A stretch of DNA of 64,000 nt from Paraburkholderia caballeronis. Its GTDB lineage: Bacteria; Pseudomonadota; Gammaproteobacteria; Burkholderiales; Burkholderiaceae. Each line of letters begins with the position of its first letter. The first letter of the stretch is position 1. The notes beneath the pieces are model-generated. The model was given only the letters and a program-made list of their open reading frames with translations. It ran no database searches and was not told where the DNA came from. The DNA lies in the NCBI RefSeq assembly GCF_900104845.1, contig NZ_FNSR01000001.1, positions 1,116,001 through 1,180,000 of the forward strand. Reading direction: 5' to 3'. Shown here piece by piece: positions 23,605 to 33,152 of the stretch. Position numbers and translations under genes: made by a program.

Positions 23605-24468
23605 ATGGACTGGATCCTCATCTGCAAGGCGCTGGTTCTCGGCGTCGTCGAAGGGTTGACCGAGTTTCTGCCGGTGTCGAGCACCGGGCATCTGATCATC
23701 GCGGGCAGCGTGCTGAACTTCAGCGGCGAGTTCGCGAAGACTTTCGACGTCGTGATCCAGCTTGGCGCGATCTTCGCGGTCTGCTGGGAATTTCGCCGCA
23801 AGATCGGCCGCGTCGTCGCGGGGCTGCCGACCCGTCCGGACGCACGGCGCTTCGCGCTGAACGTGATCGTCGCGACGGTGCCGGCCATCGTGCTCGCGCT
23901 GCTGTTCGAAAGGGCGATCAAGTCGGTGCTGTTCGCGCCGGTGCCGGTCGCGTTCGCGCTCGTCGCGGGCGGCGTGATCATCCTGTGGGTCGAGTCGCGG
24001 CGGCGCACCGGCCAGGCGTCGGGCGACGCGCGGCTGGCGCAGACGGCGCGCGTGCAGTCGATCGACGACATCACGGTCGTCGACGCGCTGAAGGTCGGTT
24101 TCGCGCAGTGCTTCGCGCTGATTCCGGGGATGTCGCGTTCCGGTTCGACGATCATCGGCGCGATGCTGTTCGGCCTCGAACGGCGCGTCGCGACCGAGTT
24201 TTCGTTTTTTCTGGCGATTCCAGTGATCTTCGGCGCGACCGTATACGAGCTGCACAAGGCGTGGCACACGCTGTCCACCGACTGGCTCGGCATCTTCGGC
24301 GTCGGATTCGTCGCGGCATTCGTCAGCGCGTTTGCCTGCGTGCGCTGGCTGTTGCGCTATGTCGCGTCGCACGACTTCGTGCCGTTCGCGTGGTACCGGA
24401 TCGCGTTCGGTCTGGTGATCCTGCTGTTCGGTTACGGCGGCGGACTGGGCTGGGACATTCCGACCTGA
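23605..24468 (+). CDS. uppP: Undecaprenyl-diphosphatase UppP (BacA)
   Basis: 287-residue integral inner-membrane enzyme that dephosphorylates undecaprenyl pyrophosphate to recycle the lipid carrier of peptidoglycan and other polymers; overproduction gives bacitracin resistance. Both signature motifs are intact: [16 protein letters not shown] near residue 16 and [21 protein letters not shown] in the middle. Multiple membrane segments as expected. GAAAGGTC precedes the ATG. Followed by a hairpin terminator. Confidence 0.94.
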   Translation: MDWILICKALVLGVVEGLTEFLPVSSTGHLIIAGSVLNFSGEFAKTFDVVIQLGAIFAVCWEFRRKIGRVVAGLPTRPDARRFALNVIVATVPAIVLALLFERAIKSVLFAPVPVAFALVAGGVIILWVESRRRTGQASGDARLAQTARVQSIDDITVVDALKVGFAQCFALIPGMSRSGSTIIGAMLFGLERRVATEFSFFLAIPVIFGATVYELHKAWHTLSTDWLGIFGVGFVAAFVSAFACVRWLLRYVASHDFVPFAWYRIAFGLVILLFGYGGGLGWDIPT

Positions 24469-24481
24469 CCGACCCGACGCG

Positions 24482-24506
24482 ATGCCCGGCGGGGAGCCGG
24501 GCATTT
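24482..24506. terminator. Terminator between convergent uppP and trmB
   Basis: ATGCCCGGC / GCCGGGCAT stem with a five-base loop and a short T run on the plus side, lying 13 bases after uppP and 12 before the trmB stop. Confidence 0.7.
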
Positions 24507-24518
24507 CACCTGCGAGCC

Positions 24519-25277
24519 TTAGTCGGCGCGGCGGCGGAACACGAGGTCCCACACGCCATGGCCGAGCCGCAGCCCGCGGCGCTCGAACTTCGTGACCGGC
24601 CGGTAGTCGGGGCGCGGCGCGTAATCCGCGGCGGTGTTTTCGAGCGCCGGCTCCGCGCCGAGCACGTCGAGCATTTGTTCCGCGTAGTTCTGCCAGTCGG
24701 TCGCGCAGTGCAGATACGCGCCCGGCTTCATCCGCGACACGAGCAGCGCGACGAACTTCGGCTGGATCAGCCGGCGCTTGTGATGACGCGCCTTGTGCCA
24801 CGGGTCCGGGAAGAAGATGTGCACGCCGTCGAGGCTCGCCGGCGCGATCATCCGCTCCAGCACTTCGACGGCGTCGTGCTGGATGATCCGGATGTTCGTC
24901 AGGTCGTGTTCGCCGATCAGCTTCAGCAGCGCGCCGACGCCCGGCTCATGCACCTCGACGCCGAGAAAGTCGTCGTCCGGCCGCCGCGTTGCGATCTCCG
25001 CGGTGCTTGCGCCCATCCCGAAACCGATCTCCAGCACGCGCGGCGCGCTGCGGCCGAACATGGCGCTCCAGTCCGGCTCCGTTTCCGCGTACGGGACGAC
25101 GAAGCGCGGCCCCAGTTCGTCGAGCGCGCGGCGCTGGCCGGTCGATACCCGTCCGGCGCGCGTGACGAAACTGCGGATCCGGCGACGGTGCAGCACGTCG
25201 TCGGGGGCGGCTGACGCGTCGGCGGCGGCGGATGGCGTGGAGTCGTGCGAAGCGGAGTCGTTCGGGTCGTGAATCAT
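24519..25277 (-). CDS. trmB: tRNA (guanine(46)-N7)-methyltransferase TrmB
   Basis: 252-residue SAM-dependent enzyme forming m7G46 in the tRNA variable loop. SAM motif [16 protein letters not shown], the [19 protein letters not shown] active-site segment and the [13 protein letters not shown] region are all diagnostic. The first 30 or so residues (Ser/Ala/Asp-rich) are a poorly conserved extension; start 25277 gives a normal family length, though the frame stays open further upstream. Confidence 0.92.
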   Translation of the reverse strand: MIHDPNDSASHDSTPSAAADASAAPDDVLHRRRIRSFVTRAGRVSTGQRRALDELGPRFVVPYAETEPDWSAMFGRSAPRVLEIGFGMGASTAEIATRRPDDDFLGVEVHEPGVGALLKLIGEHDLTNIRIIQHDAVEVLERMIAPASLDGVHIFFPDPWHKARHHKRRLIQPKFVALLVSRMKPGAYLHCATDWQNYAEQMLDVLGAEPALENTAADYAPRPDYRPVTKFERRGLRLGHGVWDLVFRRRAD

Positions 25278-25563
25278 CGTCGGGACTACGGGGTGTGGGT
25301 GGTGCGCTTGCGCGTCGGGACGCGCGGGGGTGTGGCTCGGGTGTGGCTCGATTGTTCGTGACGCGGCGTAGTGTGCGTGGGCCGCCCGCCTCTGTGGCGG
25401 CGACGGCCTTTTGCAGCTGCTGCACCGCGCTGGCCGTTGAACGTGTCGCTCCAACTGGCCGCAACGTTGGTCGTAAGGCCGCGCGAGGCCTGCCAGAAGC
25501 GTCGCGCATTATAGCAGCGCGGTTATGCGGGTTCGGCGCGTCGCGCCGGCCGCGCAGCATCCG

Positions 25564-25797
25564 CTAGCTTTCCGATTCCGACGACACCGTCACGTGGATC
25601 GGCGTCGGGTGCATCAGTTCGAATGAATCGACGCGTCCGGCGCGCACGTCGAGGAGCAGACGCTCCAGCGCGATTGCGCCATCGCGCATCCGCTGCGCGT
25701 CCGCCGGAAGGCGCTCGTCGGCGTGCGCGAGCATCGTCCTGCGCGCAGTCACGATCAGGGCGATGGCGCGCGTGCGAGGCATGAAGAATCGTTCCAT
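25564..25797 (-). CDS. Hypothetical protein (77 aa)
   Basis: 77 residues, MERFFMPRTRAIALIVTARRTMLAHADERLPADAQRMRDGAIALERLLLDVRAGRVDSFELMHPTPIHVTVSSESES. The composition is protein-like and the third-position GC is normal, but I recognise no family. A Met six codons in is an alternative start. It lies between trmB and tRNA-Gly on the same strand as both. Confidence 0.5.
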   Translation of the reverse strand: MERFFMPRTRAIALIVTARRTMLAHADERLPADAQRMRDGAIALERLLLDVRAGRVDSFELMHPTPIHVTVSSESES

Positions 25798-25990
25798 TTA
25801 TGGCATCCGCGCTGACGGGAGGCGAGTGAAACGGGTTGGTACCGGGCGTTCGCATGCGCTGGTGGCTCGACTGCCGTGCCGCCGGAGCCGATCGACCCGT
25901 CCGGAGCCGGCGACGGGAAGTGAAAGAACCAGCAGGGATCCGGTGCGCTGCGCCTGCGCGAAGCCTCTGACCGAGGCCGGCAAGCCGGTG

Positions 25991-26065
25991 TGGAGCGGGC
26001 GATGGGAATCGAACCCACGTCTCCAGCTTGGGAAGCTGGGGTAATGGCCATTATACGACGCCCGC
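25991..26065 (-). tRNA. tRNA-Gly(CCC)
   Basis: 75 bases with encoded CCA. Acceptor stem GCGGGCG / CGCCCGC, anticodon loop TTCCCAA giving anticodon CCC, T-loop GGTTCGATTCC. A promoter fits upstream: TTGCAA (26105-26100) and TAAAAT (26081-26076) with an 18-base spacer. Confidence 0.94.
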
Positions 26066-26105
26066 AGAGCGCGCCATTTTACGCGGCTTTGGGGTGATTT
26101 TGCAA

Positions 26106-26651
26106 TCGGCGGCTCGCTGCGGTCCGGTTGCGCGGGGTGCGCCGCCTCTATTTGAAGCACGTTCCGCGTTGCCGGACGCGACCCGCTACGCGCCAGTCGT
26201 CCCCGCTCCGGCTCACCCGCACGCAGAGCGGCGGCAGGCTCCATCGACGTCATGCAGTAGTCCCCGTAGTGATGTTTTCCGCGAATCGAATGCGCGCGGC
26301 TATTCAGCAAACGTTTCAGCGTGCCGTTATATCACTGGAGCTTCAACTTTGCTCGTCGGTATATCGGGATTCTCGCGTGCCGGGGACAGGCGTCGACTGC
26401 AGGCGAATCGCGCAGCAGGTTCGCCTGCCGTTATCTATTTGGCAGGCAAAGATCGGCGGTAGCCGCCGCCGTCCGAACGACCGGCGAACGGCGAACGACG
26501 ACGGACGCACGCGTAACGGCGTGCGGTGAGGTTAAGGTTAATTGGGCTTGCGGGCGACGTCCCGCAGGCAGGCGAGCGTTGCACGGGTGCCGGCGCCCAG
26601 CGTTCGGGGCAACGGGCCGGCACGCGAGCAATCCACCCATCGAACAACGAT
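26106..26651. other. Long intergenic region with no supported gene
   Basis: Between the tRNA-Gly promoter and the lipoprotein gene. Base composition drops around 26260-26460 compared with the neighbouring genes, and the open frames on both strands have unnatural translations. GC-rich inverted repeats such as GCGGGCGACGTCCCGC (26560s) occur. It may be degraded sequence or a long leader of the lipoprotein gene. Confidence 0.45.
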
Positions 26652-27080
26652 ATGAAAAGCGGTTTCTGTCTTGCTGCTGCGCTGGCATCGATCACGTGCC
26701 TGATGAGCGGCTGCAACGGGGTTTCCAGTTCCGACGAGCAGTTCGTCGAGGCGTCGATGCCGGATACGTTCCTGTCCTTCCGGATGTACGACTCGGGCGG
26801 CCAGTCCGGGCGGCGGCAGGCGTGCACGGCGACGATCCGCACGCCGCAGGGCGACGTGAACGAAGTCGTCGTGCTGGAGCGCGGCTCGGGCATGGTATTC
26901 GACGTCGCCGCGACGCGCGATGGTTCGGACTGGACCATCACGTCGGAAGGGACGGCGCCGACGGACGAGAATTCGCCGGTGTTCCGCTATCTGCTCGTGG
27001 ACTGCGTGTCGGCGCTTGAGGACAAGTATCGGGCGGAGCCGTATGGCTATCGCAGCAGGCAGTCGCCGCTGCATCGGTGA
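26652..27080 (+). CDS. Small predicted lipoprotein, function unknown
   Basis: 142 residues. MKSGFCLAAALASITCLMSGCNG is a signal peptide with lipobox LMSGC, so the mature protein starts at the Cys near residue 21 and is anchored in a membrane. The mature part has VVVLERGSGMVFDVAATRDGSDWTITSEGT and two further cysteines, which may form a disulphide. No family recognised. No clear Shine-Dalgarno before the ATG. Confidence 0.65.
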   Translation: MKSGFCLAAALASITCLMSGCNGVSSSDEQFVEASMPDTFLSFRMYDSGGQSGRRQACTATIRTPQGDVNEVVVLERGSGMVFDVAATRDGSDWTITSEGTAPTDENSPVFRYLLVDCVSALEDKYRAEPYGYRSRQSPLHR

Positions 27081-27155
27081 TGCAGCCGATGCAGCGTCTG
27101 ATTGCACTCGCTGCCGCCGCGATGGCGGCAGCGTCGGCGGCAATGGCGCCGATGC

Positions 27156-27719
27156 TCAGATCCCGAACAGCGTCAGCGACACCGCCGCGCGCGTGACCAC
27201 CATCAGCAGGATCTGCACGATCACGAACAGCAGGATCGGCGACAGGTCGAGACCGCCCAGTTGCGGCACGATCCGGCGCAGCGGATTCAGCAGCGGCGCG
27301 GTCAACTGATAGAGGACCGGCATCGCCGGGGAATTCGGGTTCAGCCACGACAGCAGCGCCATCAGGATCGTGAGCCACAGAGCGAGGTTCAGCGCCCACT
27401 TGATCACGGTGAGCAGCGCGACGATCAGCAGTGTCGGCAGCGCGCCGAGCGGATCGACGCCGGCGAGCGTCACCATCAGCAGCACATACGCGACGGAGGC
27501 GATCAGCGCGGCGACGATGCTGGCCCAGTCGATGCCGCGCACGCCGGGAATCACGTGCCGCAGCGGCAGCACCAGCCAGTTCGTGACCTGCTGCACGGCA
27601 TGCGAGACCGGGTTGTACGCGGGCATCCGGACGAACTGCAGCCACGCGCGCAGCAGCAGCGCGGCGCCGAACAGCGTGAAAACGGTATTGAGCAGAAAGC
27701 GGGCGATCTCGCCGAACAT
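27156..27719 (-). CDS. YggT-family membrane protein
   Basis: 187 residues with two copies of the YggT unit: LLRAWLQFVRMPAYNPVSHAVQQVTNWLVLPLRHVIPG near the N terminus and LSWLNPNSPAMPVLYQLTAPLLNPLRRIVPQLGGLDLSPILLFV in the second half, each with flanking transmembrane helices (about four in total). The family is linked to envelope and osmotic functions but lacks a defined activity. The start MFGEIARF is preceded by GGAAACCCG; the frame is open farther upstream. Confidence 0.85.
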   Translation of the reverse strand: MFGEIARFLLNTVFTLFGAALLLRAWLQFVRMPAYNPVSHAVQQVTNWLVLPLRHVIPGVRGIDWASIVAALIASVAYVLLMVTLAGVDPLGALPTLLIVALLTVIKWALNLALWLTILMALLSWLNPNSPAMPVLYQLTAPLLNPLRRIVPQLGGLDLSPILLFVIVQILLMVVTRAAVSLTLFGI

Positions 27720-28026
27720 CGGGTTTCCTTTTTCCTTCAGATAGCGCGCGGCGCTGGACAGGGGAGGGTGCGCGCACGGAACGGCATCCGTGCGGCGCGA
27801 ATCAGCACGACACCTGGGGCGCGCCGGCTGGCATCGCACGGGCGCCGTGGTTCGTGGATCCGGAGTGATTGCCGCAAAGGCGCGGCGCGGCGCGGGACAC
27901 GCCGTCGAGGCGGCTCCCGCGATACCGATACAGGATGCTGACCTTGCTCATTTTGCGTTCTCGTCGAGGGTCCCGAAGCGTGGGGCGCACGCGGCTGGCG
28001 TGCGCCGGTCGTCACATTATCATGGC

Positions 28027-28983
28027 TTACGCGTTGCCTGCATCCTTCGGCAGGGAGTCCATTTCATGGGCCGCGCGGGCGAGCGTCGCTTCGACCGCGT
28101 CGCCGATCGCGTCGAGCGACGCAGGCGGACGCGAGCGCTGCCGCGCGAGCGCCACCGCGCGACGCGTCATCAGCGCGTACAGCATCGCGTGATCGCCGCC
28201 GAGCGCCTCCATCGTCGCCAACTGCTTTTCGACCACACCGCCGTCGCCGCGCGACACCGGTCCGGCGAGCGCGCCCGCGAGGCCGTTGTCGCGCGCGGTT
28301 TCGATCGTGCCGGCGAGCATCGGCAGCAGCGCGCGCAGCGCGTCATTTTCGTCGAAGCCCAGCCCGTCCCGCCACAACTGCACGCATTCGGCGAGGCCGC
28401 ACAGCGCGAAGCTGGCCGCGTAATGCGCGGCGCCGTGGTACAGCATCCGCGAGCCGCGCGGAATCGACAACGGATGGCAGCCGAGCGCGCCGGCGAGCGC
28501 GACGAGCACTTCCTTTAGCTTGCCGTCGGCTTCGATCGTCACCGAGCAGCCGGCGATGCGCGCAAGGTCCGCCTGGCTGCCGCCGAACAGATACAGCGGG
28601 TGAAACCCGCCGGTTGCCGCGCCCTGCTCGCGCGCCCGATCGAGCAACTCGACCGGCGACGCACCGCTGCAATGGACGAGCGCCCATGCGCCGTGGCTCT
28701 CGTTCGTCGCTGCCGGCGCGGCGAAGCGCAGAATGTTCGCTGTCGTACCGATGCGATCGTCAGGCACCGCTAGAAAGACAATATCGGCGTTATCGACGAC
28801 CTGCTGCGGATCGGCATACGCGGCGCAGCCGGGAATCTGACCGGCCAGCCCGGCAGCGGATTCCGGCGTGCGGCTCGCGACCGCGACGACCGGATAAGCG
28901 GCGCGCGAAAAGCCGTGCGCGAGACACGACGCCAGTCGCCCGGCACCGATGAAGCCGATGCGCGGCGGCGGGTTTGCGGACAT
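28027..28983 (-). CDS. Rossmann-like/DUF2520 oxidoreductase
   Basis: 318 residues. The N terminus PRIGFIGAGRLASCLAHGFSRAAY is a dinucleotide-binding motif as in the ProC/NADP-F420-type family; the C-terminal helical DUF2520 domain includes RGSRMLYHGAAHYAASFALCGLAECV and the conserved LAGPVSRGD. Predicted to be a short-chain reductase-like enzyme of unknown substrate. Start 28983 has GGGGAG upstream. Its upstream region (29000-29250) faces the small plus-strand gene at 29284. Confidence 0.8.
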   Translation of the reverse strand: MSANPPPRIGFIGAGRLASCLAHGFSRAAYPVVAVASRTPESAAGLAGQIPGCAAYADPQQVVDNADIVFLAVPDDRIGTTANILRFAAPAATNESHGAWALVHCSGASPVELLDRAREQGAATGGFHPLYLFGGSQADLARIAGCSVTIEADGKLKEVLVALAGALGCHPLSIPRGSRMLYHGAAHYAASFALCGLAECVQLWRDGLGFDENDALRALLPMLAGTIETARDNGLAGALAGPVSRGDGGVVEKQLATMEALGGDHAMLYALMTRRAVALARQRSRPPASLDAIGDAVEATLARAAHEMDSLPKDAGNA

Positions 28984-29283
28984 GACGGGCTCCCCGGCTG
29001 GACAGGATTCAGCCTCGGAGTATCGCGCATCCATAAGTCGATGGGTATTCGGGCGCAATCGCGAACGAACACGAGGCGGTGGAGAATCGGCGCGGTGAAC
29101 CGCGCGAGGTCCTGCCGGCGCGGGTACGGCGATTGCTAACGTCGCCGCGGCGTGCGGCGCTCGCGCAACACTGCCGCCAGCGCGGCCAAAATTGAGCACA
29201 ATAGGCCGTCAGCTTTTCCGGTTTGCCGTTGTGGTTGCGGAAGTGGGTTTTTCCTGTCCGGTTGTCCGATTCGGGAGTTCACA

Positions 29284-29445
29284 ATGAGCATCTTCGCTTA
29301 CCGAAAGCATCTGCGGTTCTTGACCCCCATTCAGCGTCGCCGCTGGTGGGATCAGAAGAAACGACTGTCCCCGAGAGTCCAGATCAGCGGCGCATACGTG
29401 CCGCCGAGCGTCACCCGCGAGTTCACGTACGTGAAGGTCGGATAG
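29284..29445 (+). CDS. Hypothetical small basic protein (53 aa)
   Basis: 53 residues rich in Arg and aromatic amino acids (YRKHLRFLTPIQRRRWWDQKKRLSPRVQ). CGGGAG lies six bases before the ATG. No hydrophobic segment. Not recognised; the ribosome site and start make it plausible. Followed by the GATGCCCGG/CCGGGCATC hairpin at 29486-29511. Confidence 0.5.
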   Translation: MSIFAYRKHLRFLTPIQRRRWWDQKKRLSPRVQISGAYVPPSVTREFTYVKVG

Positions 29446-29843
29446 TGCGGGACGCCCGCGGCGGACGACGAACCGCGCGCATGAGTGGATGCCCGGTATG
29501 TGCCGGGCATCGCGCGTTTACGGAGCGCCAAGGCCTGACGGCGTCGCTCAGGCAATTTGTAATTAAACATTACCGTTCCGATGCGACCGGGCGGCCGCAT
29601 GGCCGGTAAAAACGCCCGCTGCGGCGGAGTGGCTCTCCAGAAGCCTTGATTCGTCGGAATTTCCAGCCGGGCAATGCCGCATGGTGGAATCGCGGCCGAC
29701 CGCCGCGCCGAGTCGTTCTTTTTGTGAATTGCAATTTGCAACAAATGGTCTTCTCCGCCGGTCTGCCTTTTCGATACATTGGTACGCGTAGGCAGTATTC
29801 GTCATGCGGTGCGGCACGGTTGCCGGCCGCGAGGAGAAGAGAA

Positions 29844-30125
29844 GTGAACAAGAGCGTTCCGTATATCGTCGCCGCGGCGTTGGCCGTCGGCCTTGTCAGC
29901 GCGGCAGATGCCCATGTTTCGGTCGGGATCGGCATCGGCCTGCCGATCGCGCCGGCTTATCCGGTCGTCGCAGCGCCACCGGTCGTGTACTCGCCGCCGG
30001 TCGTTTATGCTCCGCCGCCGGTGGTGTACGCGCCTCCGCCGGCTGTCGTGGTCGGCGGTTATTACGGCCGTCCGTACTGGCATCACGGCTACTATCGCGG
30101 TTATCGCGGCTACTATCGTCGCTGA
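29844..30125 (+). CDS. Secreted Pro/Val/Tyr-repeat protein
   Basis: 93 residues from a GTG start with GAGGAGAAG upstream. A signal peptide (VPYIVAAALAVGLVSAADA) is followed by a repeat of the type PPVVYSPPVVYAPPPVVYAPPPAVVV and a Gly/Tyr/His/Arg-rich end (YYGRPYWHHGYYRGYRGYYRR). This resembles short envelope or surface proteins common in Burkholderiaceae, with no known biochemical role. The plus-strand terminator at 30162-30206 ends the unit. Confidence 0.7.
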   Translation: MNKSVPYIVAAALAVGLVSAADAHVSVGIGIGLPIAPAYPVVAAPPVVYSPPVVYAPPPVVYAPPPAVVVGGYYGRPYWHHGYYRGYRGYYRR

Positions 30126-30161
30126 GCGGGCAGGCGGCCGTCGGCTACCTTCGAATGCGAG

Positions 30162-30206
30162 AACGGCGCAACGCCGGCTATCCGCCGGGTTGCGCCGTTT
30201 TGTTTT
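30162..30206 (+). terminator. Intrinsic terminator after the Pro/Tyr-repeat gene
   Basis: 11-bp stem AACGGCGCAAC / GTTGCGCCGTT, loop itself partly paired (GCCGG/CCGG), followed by TTTTGTTTT. Confidence 0.85.
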
Positions 30207-30228
30207 CCGGTGAAGTTCGTGTTGTGTG

Positions 30229-30912
30229 TTACAGCGCGCCGGCGGCGTTCGCGCCGTTCACGATCAGATCCCGGTAGCCGTGGACGATCACGCTGTACGA
30301 GAAATACGCAAACAGCAGCGCGGACAGCACATGGCAGCCGCGCAGCAGTCCTGCGCCAGCCCGCTTGCGTCCATGGCTTGCGAGGCCGCACAGGAAGATC
30401 GTCCATGCGAGCCCGCCGAGGAAGAATCCGCCGAGGAACAATAGGGCCGTGCCCGCCGTCGTCGCGCCCGACTTCGCAATCAGCGCGCCGCCGACCGCCG
30501 CGAACCACAGGATCGCCGTCGGCGACGACAGCGCGAGCAGCGCGCCGCGCAGGAAGCCGCGCGACGCATCGAGGTTCGGCGACGCCGCATCGGCTTCGCC
30601 CTCGACCGGCGGCGCGGCCGCCGGATTAAGCGCCTCGCGGGCCATCTTCCACGTGAGCATCAACAGGATTGCCGCGCCGCCGATCCACACGACCCAGCGG
30701 ACCGGGCTGAATTGCAGTAGCGCGGCCATCCCGGCCAGCGCGAGCGCCGCATAGGTCAGGTCGCCGAAGCATGACCCGAGGCCGAGCCAGAAACCGGGCC
30801 GGAAACCGTGCGACAGCGTCAGCGAGATGATCGCGACATTGACGAGGCCGATATCGAGACACAACGACAGCGACAGGAAAAATCCATCGGACAGCAGCGA
30901 CAAGTGAGACAT
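30229..30912 (-). CDS. LysE-family translocator
   Basis: 227 residues with about six transmembrane segments. The N terminus MSHLSLLSDGFFLSLSLCLDIGLVNVAIISLTLSHGFRPGFWLGLGSCFGDLTYAALALAG matches the LysE/RhtB amino-acid exporter fold, and ALSSPTAILWFAAVGG is a second conserved stretch. Substrate unknown. It starts 79 bases after the ubiD stop on the same strand and may be cotranscribed with it. Confidence 0.85.
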   Translation of the reverse strand: MSHLSLLSDGFFLSLSLCLDIGLVNVAIISLTLSHGFRPGFWLGLGSCFGDLTYAALALAGMAALLQFSPVRWVVWIGGAAILLMLTWKMAREALNPAAAPPVEGEADAASPNLDASRGFLRGALLALSSPTAILWFAAVGGALIAKSGATTAGTALLFLGGFFLGGLAWTIFLCGLASHGRKRAGAGLLRGCHVLSALLFAYFSYSVIVHGYRDLIVNGANAAGAL

Positions 30913-30990
30913 GCGGACAGCTTTTTATTCGGATGAAGCGGCGGCGCGACCCGGTGCGCGCCGTATTAAAAAGATCGGTGAATCCCGCGG

Positions 30991-32562
30991 TCAACCCAGC
31001 CCAAGCTCACCGGCCAGACGATCGATACGCTGCTTCACCGCGTCGTCCATCTGGATCGCGCGTCCCCATTCGCGGGTCGTTTCGCCGGGCCATTTGTTGG
31101 TCGCGTCCAGACCCATTTTCGAGCCGAGCCCCGCGACCGGCGACGCGAAGTCCAGATAGTCGATCGGCGTGTTCTCGACCAGCACCGTGTCGCGGGCGGG
31201 GTCGATGCGCGTCGTGATCGCCCAGATCACTTCTTTCCAGTCGCGGATGTTCACGTCGTCGTCGACGACCACGATGAACTTCGTATACATGAACTGCCGC
31301 AGGAAGCTCCACACGCCGAACATCACGCGCTTCGCGTGGCCCGGATAACTCTTCTTCATCTGCACGATCGCCATCCGGTAGCTGCATCCTTCGGGCGGCA
31401 GATAGAAGTCGGTGATCTCCGGAAACTGCTTCTGCAGCAGCGGCACGAACACCTCGTTCAGCGCGACGCCGAGCACGGCGGGCTCGTCGGGCGGCTTGCC
31501 GGTATACGTCGAGTGATAGATCGCGTCGCGGCGCATCGTGATCCGCTCGACCGTGAACACCGGGAACCACTCCTGTTCGTTGTAGTAGCCGGTGTGATCG
31601 CCGTATGGTCCTTCGAGCGCGTGTTCGTACGCGGCGCTCGCGCCTTTCACAGGACGCGGCGGCGCGCCCGCGGGCGCGGGCTCCGGCGATCCCTGCTGCG
31701 GGTAGATGAAGCCTTCGAGCACGATTTCCGCGCGCGCCGGCACCTGCAGCGTATCGACGCCCGGCGTCAGGCATTGCGCGAGTTCCGTGCGCGCGCCGCG
31801 CAGCAGGCCGGCGAACTGGTACTCGGACAGCGTGTCCGGAACCGGCGTGACCGCGCCGAGGATCGTCGCCGGGTCCGCGCCGAGCACGACGGCGACCGGG
31901 TAAGGCTTGCCCGGATTCTTCAGCGCGAACTCGCGGAAATCGAGCGCGCCGCCGCGATGCGCGAGCCAGCGCATGATCAGCTTGTTGCGGCCGATCAGTT
32001 GCTGCCGGTAGATGCCGAGGTTCTGCCGCGTCTTGTTCGGGCCGCGCGTGACGGTGAGCCCCCACGTGATGAGCGGACCCGCGTCGCCGGGCCAGCAGGT
32101 CTGGATCGGCAGCTTCGCGAGGTCGACGTCATTGCCTTCCCAGACGATTTCCTGACACGGCGGCGAACCGACCGTCTTCGGCGCCATGTCCCAGACCGCC
32201 TTCACGAGCGACAGCAGCTTGCCGGCGTCCTTCAGCCCGCGCGGCGGCTCGGGTTCCTTCAACGCGGACAGCAGCCGGCCGACGTCGCGCAGCGATTCGA
32301 GCGCCGCGCCGTCGCCGGCGCTTTCCGGCGCATCGATGCCCATCCCGAGCGCGACGCGGCGCGGCGTGCCGAACAGATTGCCGAGCACCGGGAACGCATG
32401 GCGTTCGCGATTCTCGAACAGCAACGCGGGACCGCCGGCGCGCAGCACGCGGTCGCACAGCTCGGTCATTTCGAGCACCGGCGACACCGGCTGCGCGATG
32501 CGGCGCAGTTCGCCGAGCGTCTCCAGGCGACCGACGAAGTCGCGCAGATCTTTATATTTCAT
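30991..32562 (-). CDS. ubiD: 4-hydroxy-3-polyprenylbenzoate decarboxylase UbiD
   Basis: 523-residue prenyl-FMN-dependent decarboxylase of ubiquinone synthesis. It carries [60 protein letters not shown] and the catalytic ExxxR-D region around [21 protein letters not shown]. Length is typical. The prenyl-FMN supplier UbiX is not in the window. Start MKYKDLRDF is standard. Confidence 0.94.
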   Translation of the reverse strand: MKYKDLRDFVGRLETLGELRRIAQPVSPVLEMTELCDRVLRAGGPALLFENRERHAFPVLGNLFGTPRRVALGMGIDAPESAGDGAALESLRDVGRLLSALKEPEPPRGLKDAGKLLSLVKAVWDMAPKTVGSPPCQEIVWEGNDVDLAKLPIQTCWPGDAGPLITWGLTVTRGPNKTRQNLGIYRQQLIGRNKLIMRWLAHRGGALDFREFALKNPGKPYPVAVVLGADPATILGAVTPVPDTLSEYQFAGLLRGARTELAQCLTPGVDTLQVPARAEIVLEGFIYPQQGSPEPAPAGAPPRPVKGASAAYEHALEGPYGDHTGYYNEQEWFPVFTVERITMRRDAIYHSTYTGKPPDEPAVLGVALNEVFVPLLQKQFPEITDFYLPPEGCSYRMAIVQMKKSYPGHAKRVMFGVWSFLRQFMYTKFIVVVDDDVNIRDWKEVIWAITTRIDPARDTVLVENTPIDYLDFASPVAGLGSKMGLDATNKWPGETTREWGRAIQMDDAVKQRIDRLAGELGLG

Positions 32563-32783
32563 CAGGACCGGATTGAGGCCGCGCGAAGCGGCAAACGGGG
32601 GACGCCGCGGACCGCGGAATCGGCGGGCCGCATGCGCAAACGATTGTCGATTTTACCTGTGTTGGCTGGCACACGCTGGCGACCACTATGCACACCGGCT
32701 GGAAACGCGCATGGCGCGCGGGTTTGATCGGACTGAACACTGTTCATAATTACAATTAGTTATGACTTTGCTTTGTTATAGTG

Positions 32784-32811
32784 TTGACGATCTATAAAAC
32801 CCTGATAGAAT
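32784..32811 (+). promoter_or_regulatory. Plus-strand sigma-70-like promoter
   Basis: TTGACG (32784-32789) and TAGAAT (32806-32811) with a 16-base spacer; expected start near 32818. It lies about 335 bases upstream of the transglycosylase start. Confidence 0.55.
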
Positions 32812-32817
32812 CCGTCC

Positions 32818-32955
32818 ACACTGGTTGCAGGGCTTGAAATTTTTAACCATTGTCCCGGTCCTTCAGACGCAACGCGTCGCCGTTTTGCCGATTTCCTGCA
32901 CGGCCTAGTACGGTCTAGTTTTGCTGTCCTCGCCAGCGCCCCTGCGCTGGTTTTT
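32818..32955 (+). ncRNA. Candidate small RNA or attenuated leader (about 138 nt)
   Basis: Bounded by the promoter above and by the terminator CCAGCGC-CCCT-GCGCTGG-TTTTT at 32933-32955. There is no mini-ORF with an obvious ribosome site. It may be an independent small RNA or the attenuated leader of the transglycosylase gene. I do not recognise the sequence. Confidence 0.4.
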
Positions 32956-33152
32956 CCGCGCGAGAGTCTCGGCGCGTGCCCCTTGGCATGCTGACTTTCT
33001 GTCCCGAGAGACTCCGCGCACGGCGTATTTGCCGTATTCCCGACGTCGCTGCTGCTTAAGCCAGGGCGCGAGGCGTCGTGATCCCGCGAAAGGCTGCCGG
33101 CTTCATTGTCAGGCTGCCGCTCCACGGATCATGCAACATGGGAGATCTGTAG

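Larger units (their letters stand above)
32563..33152. other. 590-base intergenic region with promoter and early terminator
   Basis: Divergent promoter region between ubiD and the transglycosylase gene. The AT-rich centre (32740-32830) is unlike the rest of the window. It holds a promoter at 32784-32811 and an intrinsic terminator at 32933-32955, both on the plus strand and well before the next start at 33153. No coding frame is convincing. Confidence 0.55.

Noticed and set aside
26128..26529. Open frames in the gap between tRNA-Gly and the small lipoprotein gene
   Set aside because: Low similarity to any protein-like pattern, lower G+C and no ribosome sites.
29486..29511. GATGCCCGG/CCGGGCATC hairpin as terminator of the 53-aa gene
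   Set aside because: No T tract follows, so it is mentioned only with that gene and not listed as a terminator.
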